Below are positions 20,503-31,573 of a stretch of DNA of 64,000 nt, in pieces (within the stretch, counting starts at the first letter, position 1; each line of letters starts with the position of its first letter). The stretch is from Manihot esculenta (Eukaryota > Streptophyta > Magnoliopsida > Malpighiales > Euphorbiaceae). Position numbers and translations under genes: made by a program. The notes under the pieces were generated by a model. It made no database searches, was not told where the DNA came from, and was given only the letters and a program-made list of their open reading frames with translations. The stretch spans positions 4,730,265-4,794,264 of the forward strand of contig NC_035161.2 of NCBI RefSeq assembly GCF_001659605.2, read 5' to 3'.

Positions 20503-23500
20503 ATGCAGCGATTCGTTGATACCGTCCTTGCTGTTACCAAAGAGTGAGTCCCTCCTCTTCGAAACCTTCAGGTTCATTTATATATTCACATTTGATACCT
20601 TCTTTAAAAAAAAATTAAAAATTGGTGGCTGTTTAATTAATTATTGTTTGTAAGTTCTTTTGATGGTTTCTGTTTGAATTGTTGAATTTTTTTTATAATT
20701 TTGTTGGTTTTGATTTTTTTTTTTTTGGAATTTAATGGTCAGGGTTTTATTTACTTTTCATTCGCTATTCTGGAAATAAAATTTTAAGTGCTGCTGCTGG
20801 TTTTTTGTTTGGTAATCGTTTAATTCATGTAATTTTGAGGCTCCGATCAACTGTTGTAAGGTGTTCGATTTGCAGCCTGACTGATTAATTTTGGGGTTCC
20901 GAAGAAAATGTTTTAGCTATTTTTCTTAAAAAAAATTTTTATTACTGGGAATTTCATTTGATAGTAGGCATTTAATTTAGCTTAGAAATGAAACTTTCTA
21001 CAGAGATTGGTTAACTCTTAGCTGAAGAATGTGGTTGAGTAATGCAGATGAATTCTTAATAAACAATGCTGCTGTAATTATAAAAAATAAAATAAAATAA
21101 AATAAAATAAAGGGTTCTGAAATCTGAATTCTTTAATATTTGTTAATGGTATGTTTTAATCCATATTATTTCCCCCCTTCTGAGAGGGGCTATAAGCTTG
21201 GTGTTGGTAGCAAGTTATTGGCTGTTGTTAGTGCATCTTCATTAGAAAAGTTTTTTGTTTTGGCTTTTAGTGCAGGTCAGTAAAGACATTCACTTACGAG
21301 TCTCTGCATAATATAGTAAGGCTGATAAATGGAGTATCAGCACTCCTGTTGACACTGTTGCCAGGGAAGGCTAATATCCTTGAAGGTCTTCATGGCTGGG
21401 AGCTTAGGCCAACTGTTCGTGGGCCTCGATTCCCCCGCTGGATGGAGAAGTAAGTTTAGATCGTAATACTGAAATCTTCTACATAAATGATCAACTAAGA
21501 TCTTCCATTTGTAATTGGCTATTCTAGAATGATCCTTTTATGTATATTTGATGCTTTTGTTGGAAATTTTTAATGTCCCTATTGTGAGTACAACTTTGTG
21601 AAGTAAAACTATACTGCTGTTGAGGGAAGTAGGGGGATTGCATTGGACTTGACTATTTAAGAGACTCTGTTCTTATTATAGATTTCTATTGCAGGGGGTG
21701 GAGGGACATTTATTATTACCTGTGATTAACTTTTCGTACTTAAACTTTACTCAAATTTATGGTTATTATAATATCCACATGTTGTTTCTTGCTTTATAGC
21801 TAGCTTATACTGGGACTCCTAATTGGTGTTGATATTCCTTCTATTTCTTTTCTTTTTTGGCTGATTTGGGGGCGGATTGTTGATGATTATAGTGGAGTGT
21901 CCTCTTTCAACAAATTCATACATGATCTATCAGTGGATTCTGATTCTTCAAGTGAGGATTATTCATCAGCAGAAGAAGATAGTGATGGATTATGCCCTGC
22001 ATCACCATTATCTCAAAGTTCACGAGTCTCGCGAGCAAATTCTTTCAGGAAGAACAGCGGGTATTGGGCAGGATACACTACCCTCTTATTGTCATGGATT
22101 CTCTTTCCTGTGAGGTTTTTGCTGGGGATACCATTATTTCTTTGTCGTTTATTTTACATTAGGGGGTCATCAACCTCCTTGAGGGGAAGCCATATGCCTT
22201 CACGATTACATTCTATTAGGAGAGGTCATAATCCAAAGGATCATGTCATTCATCACACAACTGACAGGAGACGTGGAGTCATTGAGGTGCTTCATCAAGA
22301 ACTTCAATATATTACCTATCCTTGTTCCTTTTCTCTCTTTTCTGCTTCTCTCTGCTTCACTTGTCATTAATGTGCAATTTCTCATGCTTTTTTTTTTTTC
22401 AACAACAGGATCTTCATTTGGCAATTGAGATATTCATAGAAGCAATTTTTGATTTTTTCCACAAAGCTGCACATTTTCTTCTTTCTCCATCAGAAGTTTT
22501 GAGAGTACTATACAGATGGTTTTCAGGTCAGAGAAGTGGCCATGAAGATACTAATGGCGTGCCAGATACATCTGTTCCCACTGCTACACTTGGGGAGGAT
22601 GATCCAACTCCCACAGAAAGGAAAACTACTTTCCACCAGTCTCTGAACACAGATGCGCGGACATGTCAGGATGTAATAACAGAGCTTGGGTAAGTGCACT
22701 TCTAGTCAACTTAACTTGGTCCTTCCGCTCTTCGTGTTTAGCCACTTATGCTCTCCTGGTTTTCCCTTTTCTTTCTGTTGTAGATACCCATATGAAGCAA
22801 TTCGCGTGATCACTTCAGACGGATATGTTCTTCTTTTAGAAAGAATTCCCAGGTATTTGTTTGTTTCTTCTCCAGCCAACAAGTTGTGATTGCTTAAACA
22901 ACTAGTGCCTGAATCAGCAAACCTGCTCTTTTGATGATGCAGACGTGATTCACGAAAAGCGCTTTACCTTCAACATGGGATCTTGGATTCATCTATGGGG
23001 TAAGTTCTCTCTCTCTCTGGTTAGTTAGTTCATACTTCATAAAGCAGAATTGCCTGCAAAATGTTGCAGATGTGTCAATTTAGATTTTTTTTTATCAGAA
23101 CTTTATTTTATAATGATTAAGCATATGATTTCACAATATAGTGATTAGTTTTATTTTTCTATTTAGTGCTTTTTTATATATATTTTAACTGTTTTTTTTA
23201 TATCTACTTAATTAAATATAATTTTCAACTCTTCAAAGAGGTTTAAAATTTACTTATTATGGTCCTAGATTTACTAATTCTTGTAATTTCTATTGTAAAC
23301 AAAATTTAGACAGTAAGTTTGCACCTATAATACAATATAAAAGGAAAGGGTTAACAACAGAGCATATTGTGGTTTTGATATTATTTTAGGCTAAATGCAT
23401 ATTTGCACACCTGTACCTTAGTTTAAAGGTATATTTTTTCTAAACTTAGGAGTGTGCAAGGCATTGTGCCTATTATTTTATGTTTGTAAATGAAAAGGCT

Positions 23501-26500
23501 GTATTATCACCATAACACATAATAAATTTTGTATCTAACTAATGCTTTTGGATGGTGGAAAACAAAAAGATGTTAGAAATTTTAGAAAAGTAAGGAACTT
23601 CTGTACCAGAAATAATGGTATCTCCAATTATAGCCCTGATGTTATGAATTAAACATTTGTCTACATGATTAGAAAAGTAACTGATTTGGTATGAATTAAT
23701 TAAAAATATCACTGGTAGTTAATTAGTATGATCAATCATAAATATCTGAAAGGACTAGGTAAGTTTTTTTAAAAAAAAAAAACTCTTGAAAAATGAATTG
23801 AAAGCAATATGCATACATTTATATATATTACCTATTAATTTTATTAAAAAGATATAAAAAATTTAATTGTAGATGGGATGTGTGTGTGTGTGTGTCTTTC
23901 TTTTTAATTCCAAACCATGTCCTAAATATAAAATCAATGTGAACCTAATGATTTTGTTGGGCCAAGCTCAAAGTATCAAGCTAGCAAGTTAAAATTTAAA
24001 ACAAAACAATTAACCATCTGCCAATTATTCTTTCATAAACTTGTTGCCTTCTCTTGGGCTTTTTGTTTCTTCCCTTTCTTTTCTTTTGAATGGCCATTTG
24101 CTGCCCTTCTCTTATGAATCGATCAATTTGTAATGATTCACCTTCAATTCATGCGATTCTTGTCCAATTCTGGCTACTTACAATCCACCCAACAATTTAT
24201 ATCATTAGGCTAATAATTTGATAGGAAGCAAATAATGCATAATATTTGGGCTTACTATGATTGTAAATATGTGGTGGGTTGGATAAAATGACGGATAATC
24301 CAAGTGCCATAATTAAATATTTCCATGGAAATTTCACTGGTTGATGCTAAACATGCAAATTACTGTTAAAAGAATGTAAACAAAATTTTTGTATGTATAC
24401 ATGTAGTATGGAAAAAAAAAATTATAGTGCTATAATTTCATTATTAATAGTCTGAAATGAACAATTAGGGATGATTTTTTTGATAGAAAAATAATTTTCA
24501 TTCTCATATTATAATTGCAGTGTATCAACAGTATTGATTGGTTGTAATTTATTAAGACATTATATTTTATAAATTAATATTATTAAAGTATTTATTTAAG
24601 AGAAGATATGGATTCTCTTTTACATTTAATAATTTTATTAGATTTTATTGAAGTTATATGAAAACATTTAAATGATATTCCCTCTTGGTATAACATAAAA
24701 CAGAATGGTTTCTTTTCCAAAATTATTGGTCCTTTGAACAGTGATTTAGGGTAGAGGTTAGAGGAGAAAAAAAAGCTTATAGAAACAATATCATAGTAAC
24801 AATGTCATAGATATTTTTAAACTAACATTTCTAAACATTTATATTAAAAAAACCCCTAAATGGGTGTTTGACAGGGATGGAAATATGCATGGCGTAGTAG
24901 CGTGGAGGAGGTATTGTTTGGACTGACATTCTAATAAAAAAGATTATCCAATTTTAAAAAGGAAAATTTACTGTTTAGTTCCTGAGTTTTTGCTATTATT
25001 AACAAATGAATCCTTCAATTTTGAAAATTGTATTAAAATTTCCTTACATAATTAAACTGTTAACTAAGCCTGCACAGCACCACATTAGGCCAGCTTTTAA
25101 AGAACTCCTTGATCACATGCAAGACCAACGAGATCGACGGATTGCAACCAATAAAGGCTGAAGGGGCAAAATCAGTGATTGACTTGTGGTATTCTTGTAT
25201 TTCACTATTAATCTTTATAGGAGCTTTACATGACTATTTCTACACATAGAATTACAACTAAACAGGAAGTAAATAATCAAAGAATAATCATACAAATAAT
25301 TAAGAATTTTAATTTATGCCTAAAATCTGTAATCAAATCATATCACTAGAATTAGCAAATAAGTGAACATAACTCATAACACATCAGTGCATTTTCTTTC
25401 ACTTTCTCGAGAAAATTTGACTGCATTTTCTCTATCGTCACTTTTCTAATAATACCCATTTGTAATTTTTGCATATCCGGATCTACTATCTCGGCATTGT
25501 ACTTCTAATTTAAGATTTAGCTAAAATTTTATGGCTTTAGATCTGGTTGTTTTCTTTCTTCGATATCTTTGGTTTCTAGATTGAATTTGCAGAATCCCAT
25601 GTTCAGAGCAATAAGAATGGTTAAATTTGGGCCAGGCCTAACTCACCCCAAAAGATAGCTGAAGGGGGAGGAGTGCCTATGGCCCATATAAGGGGCACAT
25701 TACCCCTTTCCACAATCGATGTGGGATTCAACACACCCCCTCATGCCTAGAATTTTTACTGGTGCGTGGCACATTTATGGGGCGTCCAACATTAGATGGG
25801 AGGCTCTGATACCATGTTAAATTTGGGCCAGGCCTAACTCACCCCAAAAGCTAGCTCAAGGGGAATGAGTGCCTATGGCTCATATAAGGGGCACATTACT
25901 CCTTTACTCCTTTCCACAACCGATGTGGGATTCAACACACCCCCTCACGCCCAGAATTTCTACGTGGCACATTTATGGGGCGCCCAACATCGGATGGGGA
26001 GGCTCTGATACCATATTAAATTTGGGCCAGGCCTCACTCATCCCAAAAGCTAGCTCAAGGGGAGGAGTGCCTATGGCCCATATAAGGGGCACATTACCCC
26101 TTTCCACAATCGATGTTTCCCCTCACTCAAAACAAAGCCTTAAGGGAATTGGGCAGGTAATAGATGCCGGCATGAATGACTTGGCTATTGCAAGAGCTGG
26201 TACCGACGCCAATGTCAAGGCGAAATCCACCACTAATACCTCTCTACCTTTGGGAGCAAGCTCTCTTGCCAGTGCTATGCCCACAACACCTACTCCTATC
26301 ACCACACAATCTACCTTCTCTCTTGGTGTGCTTGAGGTTGAAATTGAGCTTATTCTTATTTTGAAGCTTCAAATTGTGTGCTTGAGCGTCTTCCTCCTCC
26401 ACAACAAATAATCTTCAAATTTAGACTTTGCCCATTTTGCCGTAGGACTAAATGATAGAGGATTAGTCTCCTTATCTCAATGGTGTTTGATTTGGTTTTA

Positions 26501-28757
26501 ATCTGTGAGGGTGAGTCTCCAACAAGTTTGTGATTTCTTTGCTAGTTATGGGAATGACGATAAATTGAGATTGAAGAAGGCAAAATTAGGTTTTAAAAAT
26601 TTCATCTCTCATCTTTTATCTCTTTTTAACGGAAAAGAGAACGGAATTACTTAATTGTTAACGATTTAATTATGTGAGGATGTTTTAATACATTTTTCAA
26701 AATCTAGGGATAGGGATTTCTTTTTAGTGTATATATAAAGTATAATTATAACGTATAAGAAGGGGAAAAGTGTTTGAAATTATGAAATACTGGAGATAGT
26801 AGCATTAGAAACATAAATTTTCTGGGAGCTTCTTATGCTTCTGTAGCCTTTATGTATATTATTTGGCTAAAAATGGAGTGAATCAGTGTAGTTCTATTGA
26901 ACAAGGTCATTTGTTTAGCTTAGAGTTGAGAGTGCAGAGTTCAGACTATTGCCAGTCTGGGAACAATTGGAACTAATAAAAGGAAGGTATTTACTGAATA
27001 CTGATGCTTTTCTTGAATAGAATGTGGTCAAATCAAATACACTTCCTAACAAAGTTCAACATTGTTCATGAGAAAATTTTTGGAATTGGCATGTGTTTCA
27101 GACTCTATGAATGCAAAAAATACTTGGTCATTCTGAGTATGAGTTTTCTTGCCATTCTGCGAACAGAGCCTAAAGTTAGGAATGTATTAGTAACTATCCT
27201 CTTTTCTCCAATAAAGATGCCCATGCAACTATGAGTTTGATCTCATCCTCTTAGATTTGTTAGTCTCCTCTTATAAGGTTCCTTTTTAATTTACCCTATC
27301 ATTTTAAGCTTGTGCAGTTAAATTTTGTCTAATTAGATTTATTGCTGGTTCATTCTTTATTCATCTTCTTGATCCTTCTCATGTATTCACTTCTTTTCTA
27401 CTTGTCGGCCAGTTGGGTGTCTAATGGGATTGTTGGCTCTCCAGCTTTTGCAGCATATGATCAAGGTTGGTAACATTTGCCTCAAGACTATGTGCATCTT
27501 CTGATACATTATTATTATTATTATTATTAAAATTGAAGAACATGCTGCTGTTTCCTTATTATGCAGGGTTTGATGTTTTCCTTGGGAATTTTCGTGGTTT
27601 GGTTTCTCGGGAACACGTTGACAAGAACATTTCCTCACGGAAGTAAGTCAATATTGGTATTGTGGTGACCTTTTAACGGGCAACCATCTTTAACGCATTT
27701 CCATATTTGACAATGAAAAATGCAGGAAGGAAAAGTTTCTTTTTTGTACTCGATTAAGATGATGATGACTTAATTGGAAGTAACAAATTGATGCAGGTAT
27801 TGGAGGTATTCCATCAATGAGCATGGGATGGAGGACATTCCAGCTATGATAGAGAAAATTCACCAAGTTAAAACTGCAGAACTGAAAATTAGCCAGCCAG
27901 AGCTTGAGGGAGAAATGAGTGATGATCAGCCTTACAAACTCTGTGCGATTAGCCATAGCCTGGGAGGAGCTGCCATGCTGATGTATGTTATAACACGCCG
28001 CATTGAAGAAAAGCCTCATAGACTTGCAAGATTGATTCTATTATCGCCTGCTGGTTTCCATCACGACTCCACTCTGGCATTTACAGCCATGGAATATCTG
28101 CTGCTTCTGCTGGCCCCTATTCTAGGACCTATTATACCTGGCTTGTACATACCAACAAGATTTTTCCGCATGTTGGTGAACAAGTTGGCTCGAGACTTCC
28201 ACAACTACCCTGCAGTTGGAGGGCTGGTACAAACCCTAATGAGTTATGTCGTCGGTGGAGACAGTTCAAATTGGGTAGGAGTATTAGGATTGCCACACTA
28301 CAACATGAATGACATGCCGGGACTTTCATTCTATGTAGCACACCACCTTGCACAAATGAAACATGCAAAAAAATTCATAATGTATGATTACGGAAGTGCA
28401 TCTGCCAACATGGAGGCATATGGATCTCCAGAGCCTTTAGACTTGGGCGAATACTATGGGCTCATTGATATTCCTGTTGATCTGGTTGCTGGAAGGAAGG
28501 ACAACGTGATTCGGCATTCAATGGTGAAAGTACATTACAGGTTGATGAAGGATGCTGGTGTAGATGTATCGTATAAAGAGTATGGGTATGCTCACTTGGA
28601 CTTCACATTCTCTCACCATGAAGAACTGTTAGCCTATGTGATGTCACGCTTGCTGCTCGTGGAGCCTTCTCAGAAGCAAGCATTTAATCAGAAGGGGTCG
28701 AGATCGAAGAGAAAAGGCGAAGTAAACCATGTAATAAGGAGGACAATGCTCAAGTAG
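20503..28757 (+). CDS. Alpha/beta-hydrolase lipase, AT1G73920/AT1G18460 type
   Basis: Putative acylglycerol or ester hydrolase with an N-terminal extension conserved in plants. Nine coding exons: 20503-20543, 21276-21449, 21893-22286, 22409-22689, 22784-22852, 22943-22999, 27413-27465, 27567-27642, 27797-28757, giving 701 residues with frame kept throughout. The N-terminal part includes [17 protein letters not shown], an acidic Ser-rich stretch ([20 protein letters not shown]) and a hydrophobic segment ([20 protein letters not shown]), suggesting membrane association. The hydrolase core has the oxyanion-side [10 protein letters not shown], the nucleophile elbow ISHSLGG (Ser436), the acid Asp617 in AGRKD and His648 in YAHLDF. 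The elbow has Ser where the classical G-x-S-x-G motif has its first Gly. Intron 6 is 4.4 kb, far larger than the others, owing to nested mobile DNA. Substrate unknown. Confidence 0.93.
25619..26116 (-). mobile_element. Tandem TRIM array: three LTRs, two internal domains
   Basis: Small LTR element on the minus strand. LTRs: 26014-26116 (truncated), 25815-25937 and 25619-25733. Each intact one starts TGTTGAATCCCACATCG and ends GGCCCAAATTTAACA. Right after the LTR at 25815 and the one at 26014, the minus strand reads TGGTATCAGAGCC, complementary to the 3' end of initiator methionine tRNA, the usual TRIM primer-binding site (plus 25802-25814 and 26001-26013). A purine tract GAGGGGGTG precedes the downstream LTRs. 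Internal regions are only about 75-81 bp and non-coding. The LTR-internal-LTR-internal-LTR layout is a recombination product seen in TRIMs. Confidence 0.88.
26128..26352 (-). pseudogene. Captured fragment of L-2-hydroxyglutarate dehydrogenase
   Basis: The minus strand encodes the start of an FAD-dependent L-2-hydroxyglutarate dehydrogenase: [12 protein letters not shown], then the dinucleotide-binding fold [20 protein letters not shown], then, after a one-base loss near 26211, [20 protein letters not shown]. Plant L2HGDH proteins have [16 protein letters not shown] at this place. Substitutions (Arg to Cys, Glu to Gln, the second Gly-fold residue Ala to Val) and the frameshift show it is not functional. 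It ends abruptly after about 75 codons and sits between Mutator-like inverted repeats, so transposon capture of a host exon is the simplest reading. The parental gene is not in the window. Confidence 0.8.
27508..27530. repeat. (ATT)n microsatellite in lipase intron 7
   Basis: Seven or so ATT units between exons 7 and 8 of the lipase gene. Confidence 0.9.
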
Positions 28758-31053
28758 TTGTGCTGCCTTCTCTGAATTTGGCATACTTATCGTATCTTTA
28801 GAACCAAATTGTTGTACATGATTGGATAGACTTTAGTAGATATATACACAGTCCAGTCCAGTCCAGTGTAATTAATTATAGAGTTAGCAGCAGAAAGGTA
28901 CAAGTCTCGGTTGCCTTCCCAACTAGTTTTTGCGGGAGAGCATGACTTGTCTCGATTGGTTTACTCTTGTCAGAAAATTGTATCCTTGTTGTAGGGTGAT
29001 GTTTGTAACTTGTATGATAAAGGGACTAGGATTTCAAAGATCAATATCCTTATCCTACACAATGATAAGTATGTTCTAATATTGAATAGGTTTTAGCAAT
29101 CCTTTTTCAGGTATCACCTTTCAATTATTAGAATTAAACTCTAACATCGAGCAGGTTAGGGTGGTGGTGTTATTTTCCTTCAAAGAGCTTCCTTGAAAAA
29201 AATTATATTTTAGACATTTATTTAAATTTGTATAGAATTTGGTTTGAATGTTTTTAAGCTAAATCAATCTAATGAATGATTCAATAATTTATAATTATAA
29301 ACAATTTTGTATGCCAACAATAAAATTAATAGATAAAATATATTTATAAAATATATTTATAAGTCTTACAGAATCACATGAAAGCCCACTAGAATCTAAT
29401 ATAAGTTTAAGTCGTCTAATATAAATTTAAGTCAAAACAACATAAGAAAATAGATTTAAAGATAATCACCTTGGACCTAATAGCATCATTAAATTAAATA
29501 TACATAGTATATAATCTAATTACTCTAATATAAAGTTTCAATATAAATATATATATATAATTTAATTACTTCAATGTAAAATTTTGATATAAATATTTAC
29601 TTTAATTTTTATTCCTTTCATTTAAAATAAAATAATTTATAATAATTCAATTTATTTTTTTAATAATTAATTTATTTGAAAATAAAGGAATTCATTTCTT
29701 TTCTTTTAATTTAAATATTTTTCGTATAAATAAATCATACTAAAGGAGCACAGTGAAATGGAAAAAAAACTTTAATTCATTTTTTGTAAATACATATAGT
29801 ATTTTTCAATTATGTGAAGATAGTAAGTTTACAATTAAATAAAAAATTATTCTCATAAATATTTTTATTTTTAGTTTAAAATATTTACAAGTACATTTAC
29901 TCCTTCTCATTGTTATTATTGTTAAAATACATTGTTTTTATAAAATATTAAATACATAGTAGCACAAGTATGAATTAGAGTCAATTTTAGATTAATATAA
30001 ATTAAGCTTATAAAAATAATTATGGGTGCAAAAATATTTTCCAAAAGTATGTTAAAAATTTTTAAAATTAATATTTGTAAAAATAAGTTATATTTAAAAA
30101 ATATTTTTATTGAAAAATATTTTTTATATTTTTCAAGGAATTAACTTATTTTTTATTTAATTTTAGTTTAAAAAATAAAATTTATTAACAAATATATATG
30201 GAGAGGTTTTAGATTCCGTTTATTTTATAAAAAATATTTTTTAAGCAAATATTTTTTTATATTTTTTGGTATTTGGACATTCAAAAAATTTAATTAATAA
30301 AAAATATTTTTTTAATTAAAAAATAAATCATTTTTAAAAAATAATTTTTTTATTTTTTATGAGATACTTAATCTTTTATATATAAATTTATTAATAAAAT
30401 TTATTTTTATATTAAAATTAAATAATAAAAAATAAAACATCTCGTTAAAAAATATTTTTCACATAAAATATAAATTATTTTTTTAAAAAATAACTTTAAT
30501 AAGGATTTCAAAATAAAAAAAAAATAATTTTTTTAAAGAAGAATTTTTTAAAATAATTTATTTTTTAACTAAAAAAAATATTTTTTAACTAAAAAAAATA
30601 TTTTTTAACTAAAAAAAATATTTTTTAACTAAAAAAATATTTTTTAACTAAAAAAAATATTTTTTATTAATTAATTTTTCTGCAAATCTCGAATACTTAA
30701 AAAATTAGAAATCTCATTTCAATGCGACTAATATCATTTGACAATGTCTGTAAGTTGACTTCTCTTAAATTTTTTTAAAAAAAAATTTAACAACTTATAT
30801 AAAATAAACCTTTTAAAAGAATTAATGAATAATGAAACAGTAAATAATTATAATATATATAAATTAAATAATAATTTATCTTAAATAGTAACGGAATGAT
30901 TTAAGTATGGGAGATAAACAAAATCGAGGGATTAAATCGACGATTTAAAAATAAGGATCAAATTGTTATAAACGATAACTTCTTGGGGTTAAATGGTAAA
31001 TTGTTCGTAAATATTGGAGTGGTAATAACTTTTTAGGGATCGCCGGTTAGATG
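28758..31053. other. Lipase 3' flank and AT-rich spacer
   Basis: The first 300 bp or so is probably 3' UTR (CAGTC repeat near 28852-28866). The rest is very AT-rich and includes a 20-bp tandem array at 30561-30665. No gene is seen. Confidence 0.6.
30561..30665. repeat. 20-bp AT-rich tandem repeat, five units
   Basis: Unit TTTTTTAACTAAAAAAAATA is repeated five times with loss of one A in the fourth unit. The unit is itself nearly palindromic. Confidence 0.95.
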
Positions 31054-31061
31054 TATAAAAG
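31054..31061 (+). promoter_or_regulatory. TATA box of the 63-residue microprotein gene
   Basis: TATAAAAG lies 148 bp upstream of the start codon. Confidence 0.6.
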
Positions 31062-31201
31062 TAAAGTCCCCAGAAAACCTAAACGCTGCGTTTAAGATGA
31101 GGAGAGGAACAAAATCAGTGCGACTGAAGGTGCTCGTGGTCTCCGAGGGGAAGGACCGAGGTCTGAGTTCAGAGGTCTAAGGAGGAGAGAGAGAGATTAC
31201 T

Positions 31202-31573
31202 ATGGCGTTGGATTCGTTGAAATGGGGTTACATTCGCATCATCACCGGCACAATTCTCGGTGGTATGCTAGGTTTCTACGTTATGCACCGCGTCGAAGTC
31301 GCTTACAAGGTTTCAATTTTTCACTCTGTCTTCTGTTTGGTTACTGAGAAACTCGCTCGAAAGTTGGAAACTTTTATAATTTTAACCTTTTAGTACTTTT
31401 CAGCAACTGAGATAGTAGTCTTTATGTTTTTCTTAATCTACTTTTTTGTTAATTTGGTATTCTTTTATTTATTTATTGTTGAGATACAGGAGAAGATGAA
31501 CGAGAGATTGAAACAATACGAGAATGAATTGAAGAAGAAAAAGAAGTTGAATCAGCTTGAAGACTCCATCTAG
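31202..31573 (+). CDS. 63-residue single-pass membrane microprotein
   Basis: Two exons, 31202-31309 and 31490-31573, with a phase-0 GT-AG intron between them. The protein starts MALDSLKWGYIRIITGTILG, with a hydrophobic, Gly-rich segment at about residues 9-28 that could cross a membrane once, then HRVEVAYKEKMNERLKQYEN and a Lys-rich tail (ELKKKKKL). The design, a short N terminus, one membrane helix and a charged helical tail, resembles small mitochondrial or ER accessory subunits. A similar small unknown protein, possibly At3g18510, neighbours CCR4-3 and HDA15 in Arabidopsis; that link is from memory. No function can be given. The upstream TATA box, strong splice signals and coherent protein make it a credible gene. 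Confidence 0.8.

Larger units (their letters stand above)
24961..26730. mobile_element. Pack-MULE-like element in lipase intron 6
   Basis: The left arm (24961-25064) and right arm (about 26655-26715) are inverted: TTAACAGTTTAATTATGTAA from the left arm, reverse-complemented, matches TTAACGATTTAATTATGTGA on the right, followed on both by TTTTAATAC and TTTTCAAAAT. The left arm also resembles the TIR of the 16.7-kb Mutator MITE (TTAGTTCCTGAG..., then CTATTATTAACAA), so they belong to one family. The outer end of the right arm is lost or diverged and no target duplication is seen. Between the arms lie a TRIM array (25619-26116) and a captured L-2-hydroxyglutarate dehydrogenase fragment (26128-26352). 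Confidence 0.65.

Noticed and set aside
25869..26411. 180-codon plus-strand frame
   Set aside because: It runs antisense through the TRIM LTRs and the L2HGDH fragment; the recognisable protein is on the other strand.
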